Shown here: in pieces, positions 20,495-30,619 of the stretch | Position numbering within the stretch: the first letter of the stretch is position 1 | Layout: each line of letters begins with the position of its first letter | DNA from: Mesostigma viride | Taxonomy: Eukaryota > Streptophyta > Mesostigmatophyceae > Mesostigmatales > Mesostigmataceae | DNA length: 64,000 nucleotides | Direction of reading: 5' to 3' | NCBI GenBank assembly: GCA_009746045.1 | Contig: RPFO01000115.1 | Coordinates: 305,067 to 369,066, forward strand | The notes under the pieces: generated by a model | The model's input: only the letters and a program-made list of their open reading frames with translations | What the model was told of the DNA's origin: nothing | Databases searched by the model: none | Program-made: the position numbers and the translations under genes

Positions 20495-21645
20495 ATGTTG
20501 TCCCCTGTAAATAGTCAATCACCCCTAGTGGGACGAACAGTTGTACATAGTAATGGGGGTGTCCCTCTTGTGCAGCAGCAAGGGGTTGGGAATGATGAGG
20601 TGCTTCCACTCAATGATTGCAATAACGCTGCTGCAGCAGTGGAATTCCCTGTGCCTGTGGCAGGTGCAGGGTCTCCAGTTGTTGGGGTTGACTCTGGGAG
20701 TCAAGCCGCCAGACTGGAAGGACCTGCAGCTTCTGTGGGAACCGGGGCTGGCTCTGGGAGCCGAGCTACCTTGGAGGAGGTCCCTGGAGCAAGAGAACAG
20801 CAGGTGGGTCGTGCTATCCCAAGCACACAGTCTTTGTCACGTTCCTCTCTGTGCAGCCAGGCTGACAGGGGGTTGAGCTATGCTCAGGCTGGAAACACTT
20901 TACACCATATCTTTGGTCACTCTAAGCAGGCAGAGATGTTTGCTTGGAAGATTGGCAAAGAGCCTTTGCTAGAGGCCTGCAGTGCAGCTGCTCAGAATTG
21001 TGTCTGTCAGGAGAATGCTGTTCGCCTCCCACAGTCCCATGCCAGAGAGCCTGCTAGAGAGCGGGGGGATATCCAGGTGGACATCCAACACATCAGGGGC
21101 ATGTATCTGTTGGTGGGGGTGGATAGGTTCAGCAGATATAGGTTGCTGACCATTCTTCCTGGAATGCAGGAGCATCAGCTGTTGATGGGTCTCCAGTCTT
21201 TGTTGCCAGGCTTTGGGGTGTACACCAAGGTGCAAGCTGACTTGCAGTTTGACTGCTTGATCAAGCTGGCTGACCAGCTTCCTTGTAAGTTGGTAGTGGT
21301 CCCTAGGGAATCCCATGGGCAGCAAGGAGCTGTAGAGAGATCTATACGTGAAGTAAAAACAGTGGTGCTCGCAGCTAGGAGTGTGCCTGTTGTGGCATCA
21401 GCTCTAGAGAAAGCAGCTTGGTGTAAGGGGATTGAGGAGCAGCTTAACCACAGGGTAACCTATTACTATGATGGTGTGGCAGTCTCTCCCCTGGCATTGC
21501 AGTTTGGTATGCTATCACAGGACGTGGTGGCAGCCTGCCTGAAGAAGGCAGACAGGGTGTTTTCCAGATTGAGGCGTAAGGACAAGGGTTGGAAAATGCT
21601 GAGGCCCCAGGTGGGACTGAGGGTCAGGATGTGGAAGGAACCGTC
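20495..21645 (+). CDS. Element A integrase (5' part of interrupted pol)
   Basis: Same reading frame as the upstream gag. After a variable linker it has a zinc-binding-like segment (HHIFGHSKQAEMF, then CVC), then an integrase core: Asp in DIQVDIQHIRGMYLLVGVD, Asp in QADLQFDCL, and Glu in GQQGAVERSIREVK. It continues into an SH3-like tail, RVRMWKEP, where element H inserted after CCGTC (21641-21645). The coding resumes at 30620 in frame (SLPGKRGKWQDGQVTH) once H and one CCGTC copy are removed. The zinc ligands are less regular than in B (one residue between the cysteines). Confidence 0.85.
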
Positions 21646-21666
21646 TGTTTGATACGTCCGATACCA

Positions 21667-22445
21667 TGTTTAGATATGTAGAGGAAACTAATGGGTTTTA
21701 CACAATGCCTTGTGCTTGGCCTTGTTACCCTTGCACCTTGCAGGTGATGAAAGACTGAGCTTGAAGACAATGGAAGAGAGACCAGAAAAAGAGTTTTATT
21801 TCTTAGGCTGAGAGGTTAGGAAAAGAGGTACCTGGCCTTAGGAGCCAGTTTCTTTTTATACCTTTCTAGCTAGGAAGGATGACATCAGATGCTGATGTCA
21901 TCATAGAAGCTTGTAGAAACATCTAAGCATATTCCCAGCATATTCTCAGTATATTCCAGGAATATTCCTGGTATATTCCTAGAACATTCCAAGGTCATTC
22001 TAGAAAGGTTCTAATGAGCTGGCATGACAGTTGATTGCCAAATGTCCTCTGAACAATGTGCCACATCTAATGCTTAATAAAGTGACACATGGTTTCTACT
22101 TGGAATGACAAGTGTAATCCAATGAGTCTATCCACTTGTCAGTCAATGGAATGCAACACTTGTCACTATGAGCTTCCAACACATGTCAGCTCATGGAATG
22201 GACACTTGTCTACCAAAGAAGTACACCACTTGTCAAGCATGGAAGTGATGCTACTAGACCAACTCAGGTACAAGAGATCTATGGCCAAATATAGGACTAT
22301 GGCACATGAACATTGATCAGCTCATTGAGAGCAATTCATCTAACTTATCAGATCTATCAAATTCTCAGCCCTTGTGAAGTAAAACAAAGAAGAAGAAAGT
22401 CAGGCTGGAATATAGTGTGGGCAGGTGGGTATATGATCCCCAACA
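21667..22445 (-). repeat. Element H left LTR-like block
   Basis: On the minus strand it starts TGTTGGGGATC after a purine tract (CTAAGGGGG) that follows the RNase H stop, and ends ACATATCTAAACA followed by TGGTATCGGA. This looks like a 3' LTR, but no partner copy exists in the window. An AT-rich stretch with repeated ATATTCC occurs near 21925-21990. Confidence 0.65.
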
Positions 22446-22472
22446 CCCCCTTAGCCAGCTGAACACAAAGGA

Positions 22473-23581
22473 CTAAGTTGACATGAGTTTGCCACGCAGG
22501 GCAGTGAACCTGGCACGTGAAAGTGCCTTCGTCAGAAGATCAGCAAGCATGTCCTCCCCAGGACAATGCTTCATGGCGATGAGTCCCCCCTCCACCTTCT
22601 CCCGGATGAAATGGAAACGCACGTCAATGTGCTTCGTGCGCTTGGGATGAACAGGGTCACGAGCGAGTGCCACGGCGCCTGTGTTGTCGCAGAAGACAGG
22701 CGTGGGCCCCTGAACTGGATGCCCCAGCTCCCCCAACATGTGCCTCAGTGGAAGCACTAGCTGGGTTACGCTGCTAGCAGCAATGTACTCCGCCTCGCAG
22801 GAAGACAGGGCGGTAACGTGCTGCTTGCGGCTGCACCACTCGACTGCGGCCCCCCTGAACATCACTACATTGCCAGAGACAGATCTGCGTGTCTCAGGGC
22901 AGTTCCCCCAATCGGCATCCGTCCACCCCTCCAGCCCCCCTTGGCCACCATAGCGCAGTCCCAAGTCCTTGGTGTGGACAAGGTAGCGCACCAATCGCTT
23001 GGCCAGCTCCAAGTCGCCCTCCGTGGGTGCCTGCATGCATTGGGCCAGCTGGTTGACAGCAAAAGCAATGTCTGGGCGCGTCCATGTCGCGGCGTACATG
23101 AGAGCACCAACAATCTGCTGAAAGAGTTGATGGTTTGGGGCATCACACATTCCCCCCTCGCGACGGGGACTACCAGGCACTATAGGGGTGTGCACAGGGT
23201 GAGGGGTAGAAAGCCCAAAACGGGCAGCAATAGCTTCAATGTAGGGCCGTTGGTGCATGGTAAGGGAACGAGACGCAGGGTCGATAGTAAGGGAAACACC
23301 GAGGAAAAGAGAGGGATTGTCCGACTCAGTGATTTGAAAAGTATTAGCCAAACGGCGAGACCAGGATGCCAGCCAGGAAGGGGAAGGATGAGCAGCAAGA
23401 ATGTCATCGACGTGCACGAACACGAAACCACGAGACGAAGGGTAGTAATACAGGCACGCATCAATTTGGCTTTGGATGGCGCCGTCAGAAAGAAGGTGTG
23501 CACGGAACGTTTTATGCCAATTGCGTGGCGCTTGCTTGATGCCATACAAGCTGCGGTGCAGCTTCCACACAAGCACATCGC
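22473..23581 (-). pseudogene. Element H copia RT (C-terminal part) and RNase H
   Basis: About 367 residues of copia pol. RT motifs SLYGIKQAPRNWHKT and FVHVDDILAA; RNase H motifs WTDADWGNCPETRRS, SSCEAEYIAASS, CDNTGAVALARD and HIDVRFHFIREK; ends KLMST-stop. Upstream RT coding continues at 29715-30046 beyond element G. Close to the pol of G in sequence, so the same family branch. The protein cannot be produced as it stands because of G and the missing 5' half. Confidence 0.9.
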
Positions 23582-23586
23582 CATTG

Positions 23587-24331
23587 TGTCAAGGACATGG
23601 TCCTTGTATTTGTACCCACCTGACCTGGCTAGATAGATAGAGGCTCTTGTACAGGAGCCACTGTTTTTTATCCCGTTGGATTTGGCCTACAAATGAGAAA
23701 GTTGTGGCCAGTTTTAGTAATCAGGGATTAGTACCTATGCCAAGTGGATCCTTATAGGCAGCTGACAAATCTGTCTATGTCAGCTGACCTATGACATGTC
23801 AGATGAGAATCTATGACAGGACAGTTGACTGATTGACATGTACACTGTGCATGTCAGATGTGGCGCTGATATGTTCACGCCAGATTTACTTCATCATCAT
23901 CAGATCACACACAGAGAGATCTTTTATTAAATAGTTAGATTACTGTGCAGCAGTTACAAGTTAAGACTGTACATCAGTTACAAGATAAGGCTGTACAGCA
24001 GTTACAAGATAAGATTTATTCTTGTCTAGATCTGATTGGTAGCCTGTACACTGACCTAACCTGATTGGTGGCCTGAGTATTACATGAGAATATTCCTAGG
24101 CACATTCCTAGCCAGCCAATCAGGTCATTCCAGTTTTCTGCCTGTGTTTTTTCCTCGAGTTAATAAAACAACTGAGGAGCCTTGCCAAAGGTACTCCTCA
24201 CTATCATTCTGCCTCAAACTGAGTCTCTGTCTCTTTGCTTCCATCCTCCATAGCCTGTACCTGCAAGGACAGGCACATTTGGGTTCCAATCACAAGCATT
24301 GTAGAAGGCAAACCCATTAGTTCTTTCAACA
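23587..24331 (+). repeat. Element G 5' LTR
   Basis: 745-bp LTR. It contains three near-identical copies of CAGTTACAAG(T/A)TAAG near 23950-24010 and the repeated heptamer TGACATGTCA-like stretches near 23790-23850. Confidence 0.94.
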
Positions 24332-24343
24332 TGGTATCGGAGG
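24332..24343 (+). promoter_or_regulatory. Element G primer-binding site
   Basis: TGGTATCGGAGG directly after the LTR. This is the Copia-type primer site resembling the complement of an internal initiator-Met-tRNA segment. Confidence 0.75.
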
Positions 24344-24422
24344 TTTGATGCCTACCCTGCATTTGAGGAGCAGAGACATTCATCTGACTACCCCAGAGAC
24401 AACACCCAGACCCAGATCAACC

Positions 24423-25321
24423 ATGGAGGATCAAGACACCCAAACTGCTACCAGACAGCCTGACTACACCTCTCTTGTTTCAACAGTTGCCAAGAGCTGC
24501 AAGAAATTTGTTGGTGCAGCTGGTGATGATTACAGCAAGTGGGAGGAGTGGAAGAATTTGTTTTTGGCTGTTGTCAGTCTTTTCAGTTTGGATGCTGTCC
24601 TGCTGGGTACTGAGGAGAATGACAGGGCTGATAAGGCCCTGTGGGCAGCTTTGCTCACCTGTCTAACAGGTGAAGCTGCACGCCTAATGGCCACTGTGGC
24701 CAACAAAACTGGTAGCCAAGCATGGCAGTGTCTCATGGAGAACTATGAGCAAACCAGGCTAACCAAGAGTCACAGGTTTGAGCTGAGGAGCAAGCTGCAC
24801 CGCCTACAGAAGCTTCCTAACGAGACCATGCAACAGCTTGTGAGGAGGGCGGAGCTTCTACGTGCTGACTACCAGGCTGCAGGGGGAGTCATCCAGGACC
24901 GTGATTTTGCTGCCATTCTACTGGGAGCACTGACAGACGAGTACCGCCCTGCGCTGGTGTCTGTACGGTTCAACGAGGAGGACCCACTACCTGTGGTGAA
25001 GAGGGCACTCATGGAGGCGGAGGATCTGCTCAAGGGGGGACGTGCTGTGGTGAAAAAGGAGAGTGCTGGCACTGGCCAGGCCTACCACACCAACAGCAAG
25101 GGGAACGGGGGGACCAAGAAATGCAGTCACTGTGGCCTGTCAAATCACAAGGACAAAGACTGCTGGAAGGAGCATCCTGAGAAGGCCCCACGCTGGTACC
25201 CCAACCAGCACAGGGGGGCAAGGGCGGCAACCGAGGGAACCAGAACAAGGGACGCAACGCACCTGCTGGATCCGCTGCCAACGCAACTCAGGAGGCGGCT
25301 GAACTGCCGCCTGGCTTCTGC
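24423..25321 (+). CDS. Element G gag (copia UBN2-type)
   Basis: Starts at ATG 24423 (MEDQDTQTATRQPDY). Helical copia gag (KWEEWKNLFLAVVSLFSLDAV; SHRFELRSKLHRLQ; MQQLVRRAELL), then the CCHC knuckle CSHCGLSNHKDKDC (25118-25159). After NQHRG (about 25215) the sensible reading moves to the pol frame (GGNRGNQNKGRNAPAG... ELPPGFCMVT). One extra G in the six-G run near 25210 would fuse gag and pol into one polyprotein, the usual Copia arrangement. The literal gag frame instead runs to 25466 in a non-protein-like Arg-rich tail. I read the break as a missing G. Confidence 0.88.
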
Positions 25322-28300
25322 ATGGTCACCATCGCCGAGGAGTCGCCGTCGACGCCGCTGGAGGCTGCTGCTCTCACGCAGTATACGTGCGACAACCTCA
25401 CCTGGGTGCTGGACTCGGCTGCGAGCAGCCACATGTCCCCGTGCCGTTCTGACTTTGTGTCTCTGACCCCCCACAGCAGGGCAATCGCTGGCTCCGGCGG
25501 ACAGCTGCACGCTACCGGCCAGGGCACCATCGCTGTGGAGCTTCCTGGCCACAGCGTGCGCTTGCAAGGAGCGCTGCTTGTACCTGGCCTGAATGCACGA
25601 CTCCTTTCAGTCGCGCAACTCGCAAAGGCAGGTCACAAGGTGGATTTCCACAAAGAGACAGTGGTGCTGGATAACAAGCATCACAAGATCGCCATGCAGA
25701 ACAACATCTACGTGTTACCTGCGGCGAAGACAGCGCCAGCGATGGCTGCTGTGACGGTGGAGCGGCCGGTTAACCTGCTGCTGCACTGGCGTTTGGGCCA
25801 TGCTGGTGCCGACCGCATCAAGAAGCTGGTTGCCATCCCTGCATCCAACTTGACGACGAGGAGTCCAACTGCTCCTGGCTGCCCATCCTGCCCGGCTGGC
25901 TTCATCAAGCGCCAGCCATTTCCGCCAGGGCAGCGGCGATCCACTGTGCCGCGCGCCAAGCTTCATGGCGACCTGCTGGGCCCGATGAGCGTCGAGTCGC
26001 TGGGGGGAGCCCGCTACTTCTTGGGCATCACTGACGATGCCACTCGGTGGCGATGGGGGTTTGCGCTCAAGACCAAGGACGAGGCGGTGGGGCGGTTTGC
26101 AGAGCTGCTCGTCCGCGATATTCGCCCCTTCTACGCCGGCTCTGTCGTGCTGCGCACCGACAATGACGCGGTCTTCACCGGTCAAGCCTGGCGGGCGGTG
26201 TGTGCTGAACACCGCGTCCACCAGGAGTTCTCCGCGCCTTACTGCCCTGAGCAGAACGGCGTAGCGGAGCGGCTCTGGGGCCTGGCAATGGGCATGACTC
26301 TAGCGATGTTGACACACGCCGGCCTGGGGAAGGCATACTGGGCATTGGCACTCCAGTGTGCTATTTATATCGTGAACCGCCTGCCGTGCTCCTCGAATCC
26401 TGGTGATGCCACGCCACACTTTTTGCTGACAGGTCATCACGCTGATCTGTCGCACATGCGCATTTTCGGCTGCCCAGCCTGGCATCGTGTGGAAGGGCAT
26501 CGTGGCAAGCTGGAGGCCAAGGCCATGCCTGGCATTTTTGTCGGTTATGCTCCCGACTCGCCGGCATATCTGATCCTGGACTCCGCCACTCGCACTTTGG
26601 TGCAACGTCGCCACGTGGCCTTCAATGAGGCCTGGCGCAACGACGCCCTGCCATCACCTCAGCTGCTGCCGGCACTGGTGGAGGGGGAGGAGGCTTCCGA
26701 GCTTCTGCTGCCACCGGTCACTGAGAATTCTGTCCCTGGGCCTGATACTACTCTGGCCCTACCGCCCTCTGGTCCTGTGACTAGAGCCATGGCGCGGCGC
26801 GCCGCTGCCAGCAGTGAGGACGCTGCTGTGGGCGCTGCCAGCAGTGGGGGCACTGCTTTGGGGGATGCCAGTGGTGAGGGGGGCTCGCCACTGGAGGCTT
26901 TGTCGGGGGATGCCAGTGGTGAGGGGGGCTCGCCACTGGAGGAGGCGCCAGCGCCAAGTCCTGAGCCCAAACCCGCTGAGTCTGAGTCTGCACCTGTTTT
27001 CGCACCAAGTCCTGCGCTGGAGGCGTCGTCGGCTTCTACCTCTACACCACCTGGACACGTGTCGACGGCAGACACACCTGCTGCTGAATCTCCTTCTTCG
27101 TCCCAGCTACACAAATTAGTGCAGGCCCTCCGCGGCAAGCAACCGGCTGCCGCTATGGCCACTGCTGCACTGGTGTCCGACGGCGTTGCACATGATCCCC
27201 TCGCTCAGGTGTTACCCACAACCCCTCTTGATCGTGTTTCCCCTAAATGGGCTCGTTTTTACCCTGACTACATGAGTGTGCGTGATCTGTTTGATACTTT
27301 CTCACTCCACACTAGCTCAGGTTCCACGTCCATCCCCTCCTCTTTTGCTGAGGCCCATGCTAGCCCTGAGTGGCGTGCTGCGATGGATAGTGAGCTTTCT
27401 AGCATTCGCGAACATGCAGTATATTCACTCGTTTCTTCCAAGTCTCTTCCTCGCACTGCCAAGGTCCTTCCATCTCGGTGGGTGTTTGCTGTCAAAAGCG
27501 ATGGCCGTTTCAAGGCCCGTTTTGTTGTGAAGGGCTTTGCTCAGCGGGAAGGCATAGATTTCACTGAGGTCTTTAGCCCTACTGTTCGTTCCTCCACCAT
27601 TCGTTTGGCACTAGCTTTTGGTGTCTCGTCTGGGTATGTGCTGAAGCAACTTGATGTTCGCACTGCGTTTTTGTACGCCCCACTTTCTGAGGACGTCTAT
27701 GTGCGTCCTCCTGCTGGCTTTGAGCAGCGTGATGCCGCTGGTGATGTGCTGGTGTGGAAGCTGCAACGCAGCCTCTATGGCATCAAGCAGGCACCACGTA
27801 ACTGGCACAAAACATTTAGTGCCTATCTTCTCTCCGATGGTGCTGTACAAAGCCCAACGGATTCCTGCCTGTACGTGTATCCCACGTCTCGTACGTTTGT
27901 GTTTGTCCATGTCGACGACATTATTGCAGGCAGTCCTTCCTCTTCCTGGCTGGCCTCGTGGTCTCATCGTTTGGCCAGCAAGTTTCAGATCACCGAGTCC
28001 GATGACCCTTCTTTTTTCCTCGGTGTTTCTCTCCATGTCGACCCTGTTTCCCGGTCTCTTTCCTTGCACCAAACTGTGTATATTGAGGCCCTGGCTGCCC
28101 GCTTTGGGCTTTCTCCCTCCTTCCCTGTACGCACCCCGGTCAGTGTGTCCCGTGTTAGTCCCCAACGCGAGGGGGGAATGCAGCTCAATGCCCCGGACAC
28201 CCAGCTGTATCAGTCCAAAACCGGTGCCGTGCTGTATGTCGCGCTGTGGACACGTCCAGACATTGCTTTTGCTGTCAACCAACTGGCTCAGCACATGCAG

Positions 28301-28861
28301 GCACCCACGGCAGCCCACATGGAGGCTGCCGACCGCCTGATCCGGTACCTCTACACCACGAGGGACAAGGGTCTGCGGTATGGTCAGGAAGGGGGGCTGG
28401 AGGCCTGGACTGACGCTGACTGGGCTAACTGCCCAGAGTCCAGACGCTCTGTGACGGGCAACCTGGTCCTGTTCCGGGGTGCGCCCGTGGAGTGGTGCAG
28501 CCGCAAGCAACCCATTGTTGCTCTGTCTTCCTGCGAGGCAGAGTACATTGCTGCGAGCAGCGTCACCCAGCTGGTGCTGCCACTCAGGCGCCTGCTGGGA
28601 GACCTGGGTGCACCGGTGGAGGGGCCCACGACCGTGCTGTGCGACAACACTGGCGCGGTGGCCCTGGCCAAGGATCCTGTGCACCCCAAGCGCACCAAGC
28701 ACATCGACGTGCGCTACCACTTCATCCGTGAGCAGGTGGAGGGGGGCTCCATCTGCATGCGTCACTGCCCTGGCAAGGACAACCTGGCTGACATCTTCAC
28801 CAAGGCCCTGGGAAGGGCACGGTTCATCACCCTGCGGGACAAGCTGCTGGTGTCTACTTAG
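25322..28861 (+). CDS. Element G pol: protease-integrase-RT-RNase H
   Basis: 1179 residues in classic Copia order. Protease WVLDSAASSHMS (about 28-40). Integrase zinc finger HWRLGHAGADR and CPSC (about 155-190), core HGDLLGPM (215), RTDNDAVFTG (278) and PEQNGVAERLWG (310). A Ser/Gly-rich linker includes two copies of a 17-residue unit with DASGEGGSPLE. RT has KQLDVRTAFLY (775), SLYGIKQAPRNWHK and FVHVDDIIAGS (861). RNase H has WTDADWANCPESRR (1028), SSCEAEYIAASS, CDNTGAVAL (1106) and HIDVRYHFIRE. All active-site residues look intact. The MVTIAEE methionine is probably internal to a gag-pol fusion. Confidence 0.95.
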   Translation: MVTIAEESPSTPLEAAALTQYTCDNLTWVLDSAASSHMSPCRSDFVSLTPHSRAIAGSGGQLHATGQGTIAVELPGHSVRLQGALLVPGLNARLLSVAQLAKAGHKVDFHKETVVLDNKHHKIAMQNNIYVLPAAKTAPAMAAVTVERPVNLLLHWRLGHAGADRIKKLVAIPASNLTTRSPTAPGCPSCPAGFIKRQPFPPGQRRSTVPRAKLHGDLLGPMSVESLGGARYFLGITDDATRWRWGFALKTKDEAVGRFAELLVRDIRPFYAGSVVLRTDNDAVFTGQAWRAVCAEHRVHQEFSAPYCPEQNGVAERLWGLAMGMTLAMLTHAGLGKAYWALALQCAIYIVNRLPCSSNPGDATPHFLLTGHHADLSHMRIFGCPAWHRVEGHRGKLEAKAMPGIFVGYAPDSPAYLILDSATRTLVQRRHVAFNEAWRNDALPSPQLLPALVEGEEASELLLPPVTENSVPGPDTTLALPPSGPVTRAMARRAAASSEDAAVGAASSGGTALGDASGEGGSPLEALSGDASGEGGSPLEEAPAPSPEPKPAESESAPVFAPSPALEASSASTSTPPGHVSTADTPAAESPSSSQLHKLVQALRGKQPAAAMATAALVSDGVAHDPLAQVLPTTPLDRVSPKWARFYPDYMSVRDLFDTFSLHTSSGSTSIPSSFAEAHASPEWRAAMDSELSSIREHAVYSLVSSKSLPRTAKVLPSRWVFAVKSDGRFKARFVVKGFAQREGIDFTEVFSPTVRSSTIRLALAFGVSSGYVLKQLDVRTAFLYAPLSEDVYVRPPAGFEQRDAAGDVLVWKLQRSLYGIKQAPRNWHKTFSAYLLSDGAVQSPTDSCLYVYPTSRTFVFVHVDDIIAGSPSSSWLASWSHRLASKFQITESDDPSFFLGVSLHVDPVSRSLSLHQTVYIEALAARFGLSPSFPVRTPVSVSRVSPQREGGMQLNAPDTQLYQSKTGAVLYVALWTRPDIAFAVNQLAQHMQAPTAAHMEAADRLIRYLYTTRDKGLRYGQEGGLEAWTDADWANCPESRRSVTGNLVLFRGAPVEWCSRKQPIVALSSCEAEYIAASSVTQLVLPLRRLLGDLGAPVEGPTTVLCDNTGAVALAKDPVHPKRTKHIDVRYHFIREQVEGGSICMRHCPGKDNLADIFTKALGRARFITLRDKLLVST

Positions 28862-28962
28862 ATATGCAGTTGTATATGCCCACAGGGGCTGAGAGCTTTT
28901 TTGCTCTAAGTGTTATACTTGACAGGATAGCACTAGAGCAAGGTCATGTGTTGTAAGGGGGG

Positions 28963-29709
28963 TGTCAAGGACATGGTCCTTGTATTTGTACCCACCTGAC
29001 CTGGCTAGATAGATAGAGGCTCTTGTACAGGAGCCACTGTTTTTTATCCCGTTGGATTTGGCCTACAAATGAGAAAGTTGTGGCCAGTTTTAGTAATCAG
29101 GGATTAGTACCTATGCCAAGTGGATCCTTATAGGCAGCTGACAAATCTGTCTATGTCAGCTGACCTATGACATGTCAGATGAGAATCTATGACAGGACAG
29201 TTGACTGATTGACATGTACACTGTGCATGTCAGATGTGGCGCTGATATGTTCACGCCAGATTTACTTCATCATCATCAGATCACACACAGAGAGATCTTT
29301 TATTAAATAGTTAGATTACTGTGCAGCAGTTACAAGTTAAGACTGTACATCAGTTACAAGATAAGGCTGTACAGCAGTTACAAGATAAGATTTATTCTTG
29401 TCTAGATCTGATTGGTAGCCTGTACACTGACCTAACCTGATTGGTGGCCTGAGTATTACATGAGAATATTCCTAGGCACATTCCTAGCCAGCCAATCAGG
29501 TCATTCCAGTTTTCTGCCTGTGTTTTTTTTCCTCGAGTTAATAAAACAACTGAGGAGCCTTGCCAAAGGTACTCCTCACTATCATTCTGCCTCAAACTGA
29601 GTCTCTGTCTCTTTGCTTCCATCCTCCATAGCCTGTACCTGCAAGGACAGGCACATTTGGGTTCCAATCACAAGCATTGTAGAAGGCAAACCCATTAGTT
29701 CTTTCAACA
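28963..29709 (+). repeat. Element G 3' LTR
   Basis: 747-bp LTR preceded by the polypurine tract GTAAGGGGGG (28953-28962). Matches 23587-24331 apart from a T-run length difference. Confidence 0.94.
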
Positions 29710-29714
29710 CATTG

Positions 29715-30046
29715 GCATCCCGCTCTTCAAAGCCAGTAGGGGGACGCACAAAGACATCCTCCTGTAGGGGAGCATAGAGAAAAGCGGTTCGGACATCGAG
29801 CTGCTTGACAGTAAAGCCAGACGTGACAGCTAAAGCAAGAGCAAGTCGCACGGTGGACGCACGAACAGTGGGGGAAAAGACTTCATTAAAGTCGATACCT
29901 TCACGTTGGGCAAAACCTTTCACGACAAACCTGGCCTTGTGACGGCCGTCGGACTTGACAGCAAATACCCACCGGGAAGGGAGGACCTTGGCACCGGCGG
30001 GCAAAGTACGCGGACTCACAAGCGAGTATACTGCATGATCATATAA
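29715..30046 (-). pseudogene. Element H copia RT, N-terminal part
   Basis: Codes from DHAVYSLVSPRTLP through RWVFAVKSDG, FVVKGFAQREGIDF, VKQLDVRTAFLYAP and FVRPPTGFEERDA, where G is inserted; it continues at 23581. Directly upstream (30047-30095) is only a short AU-rich leader and a primer-site string, so the region that should hold gag, protease and integrase has been deleted. Confidence 0.88.
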
Positions 30047-30095
30047 ACGGTATATATTAAAAAGGTCGAAAGATCGGAACTTTCCTCCGATACCA

Positions 30096-30619
30096 TGTTT
30101 AGAATATGTATAATGCGTTACTTGGTCAACATGATAATTGACGTAATTCATTAGAATTATTTAACGCATATTGGCAGCACGGCTATGGCATTGCCCTTGC
30201 CATCGGGCAGCCATTAGCCTAAATTGCTACATCGTCACTTGCTAGCAAGGAGAAGGGGAGAGTTCGTGGAGTTGCCAACCCTAAAATCATGCACGGCGGC
30301 ATGGGGTCGGCACTACCCTTGGCGACAATCTAACGGCTGGCACAAATGACAGGTCAGCATCACTAGTGGTGTCGAATGCATGCATACGGTGCACATTCTA
30401 GAAAGTACTGCGCACAGGTGCAGGCGCATCATGACGTGGACATAGGTACGGCCACTCTAATTATCGCCACACATATTGCACGCTCAGTGCCGGAATAGGA
30501 CCATCGGCACTAAATATCTCACTCGCCACTTTATAAAATGTGATGCGATAAGTTGGAATAGCACACGGCTAGACTACCTAGCATAAATACACGGCAAGAG
30601 GTGGGCATAACCTCAGACA
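30096..30619 (-). repeat. Element H right LTR-like block
   Basis: 524 bp beginning TGTTTAGAATATG and ending CCTCAGACA on the plus strand; in minus orientation TGTCTGAGG...TCTAAACA followed by TGGTATCGGAGG. It behaves like a 5' LTR with primer site but shares only the terminal dozen bases with the left block. Confidence 0.65.

Larger units (their letters stand above)
23587..29709 (+). mobile_element. Copia-type LTR retrotransposon G, structurally complete
   Basis: 6.1-kb plus-strand element, TSD CATTG (23582-23586 and 29710-29714). LTRs TGTCAAGGAC...TTTCAACA: 23587-24331 (745 bp) and 28963-29709 (747 bp), differing visibly only by two T in a T-run. A primer site TGGTATCGGAGG follows the 5' LTR at 24332, and a polypurine tract AAGGGGGG precedes the 3' LTR. 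It has gag and a full pol. Probably one of the youngest and most likely still active elements here, apart from a one-base frame break between gag and pol. Confidence 0.95.
21646..30619 (-). mobile_element. Element H, rearranged copia fragment with unequal ends, interrupted by G
   Basis: Insertion into the pol of A, flanked by CCGTC (21641-21645 and 30620-30624) with termini TGTTT...CAGACA. It contains a minus-strand copia RT-RNase H split by element G. The two ends do not match each other as LTRs: the left end carries a 779-bp LTR-like block (21667-22445, TGTTTAG...CCCCAACA) next to a polypurine tract, the right end a different 524-bp block (30096-30619). Both border the primer-site string TCCGATACCA. 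Gag, protease and integrase are missing. Confidence 0.75.

Noticed and set aside
27611-28765. 384-codon minus-strand frame antisense to G RT-RNase H
   Set aside because: Shadow of the copia pol coding strand, no domain.
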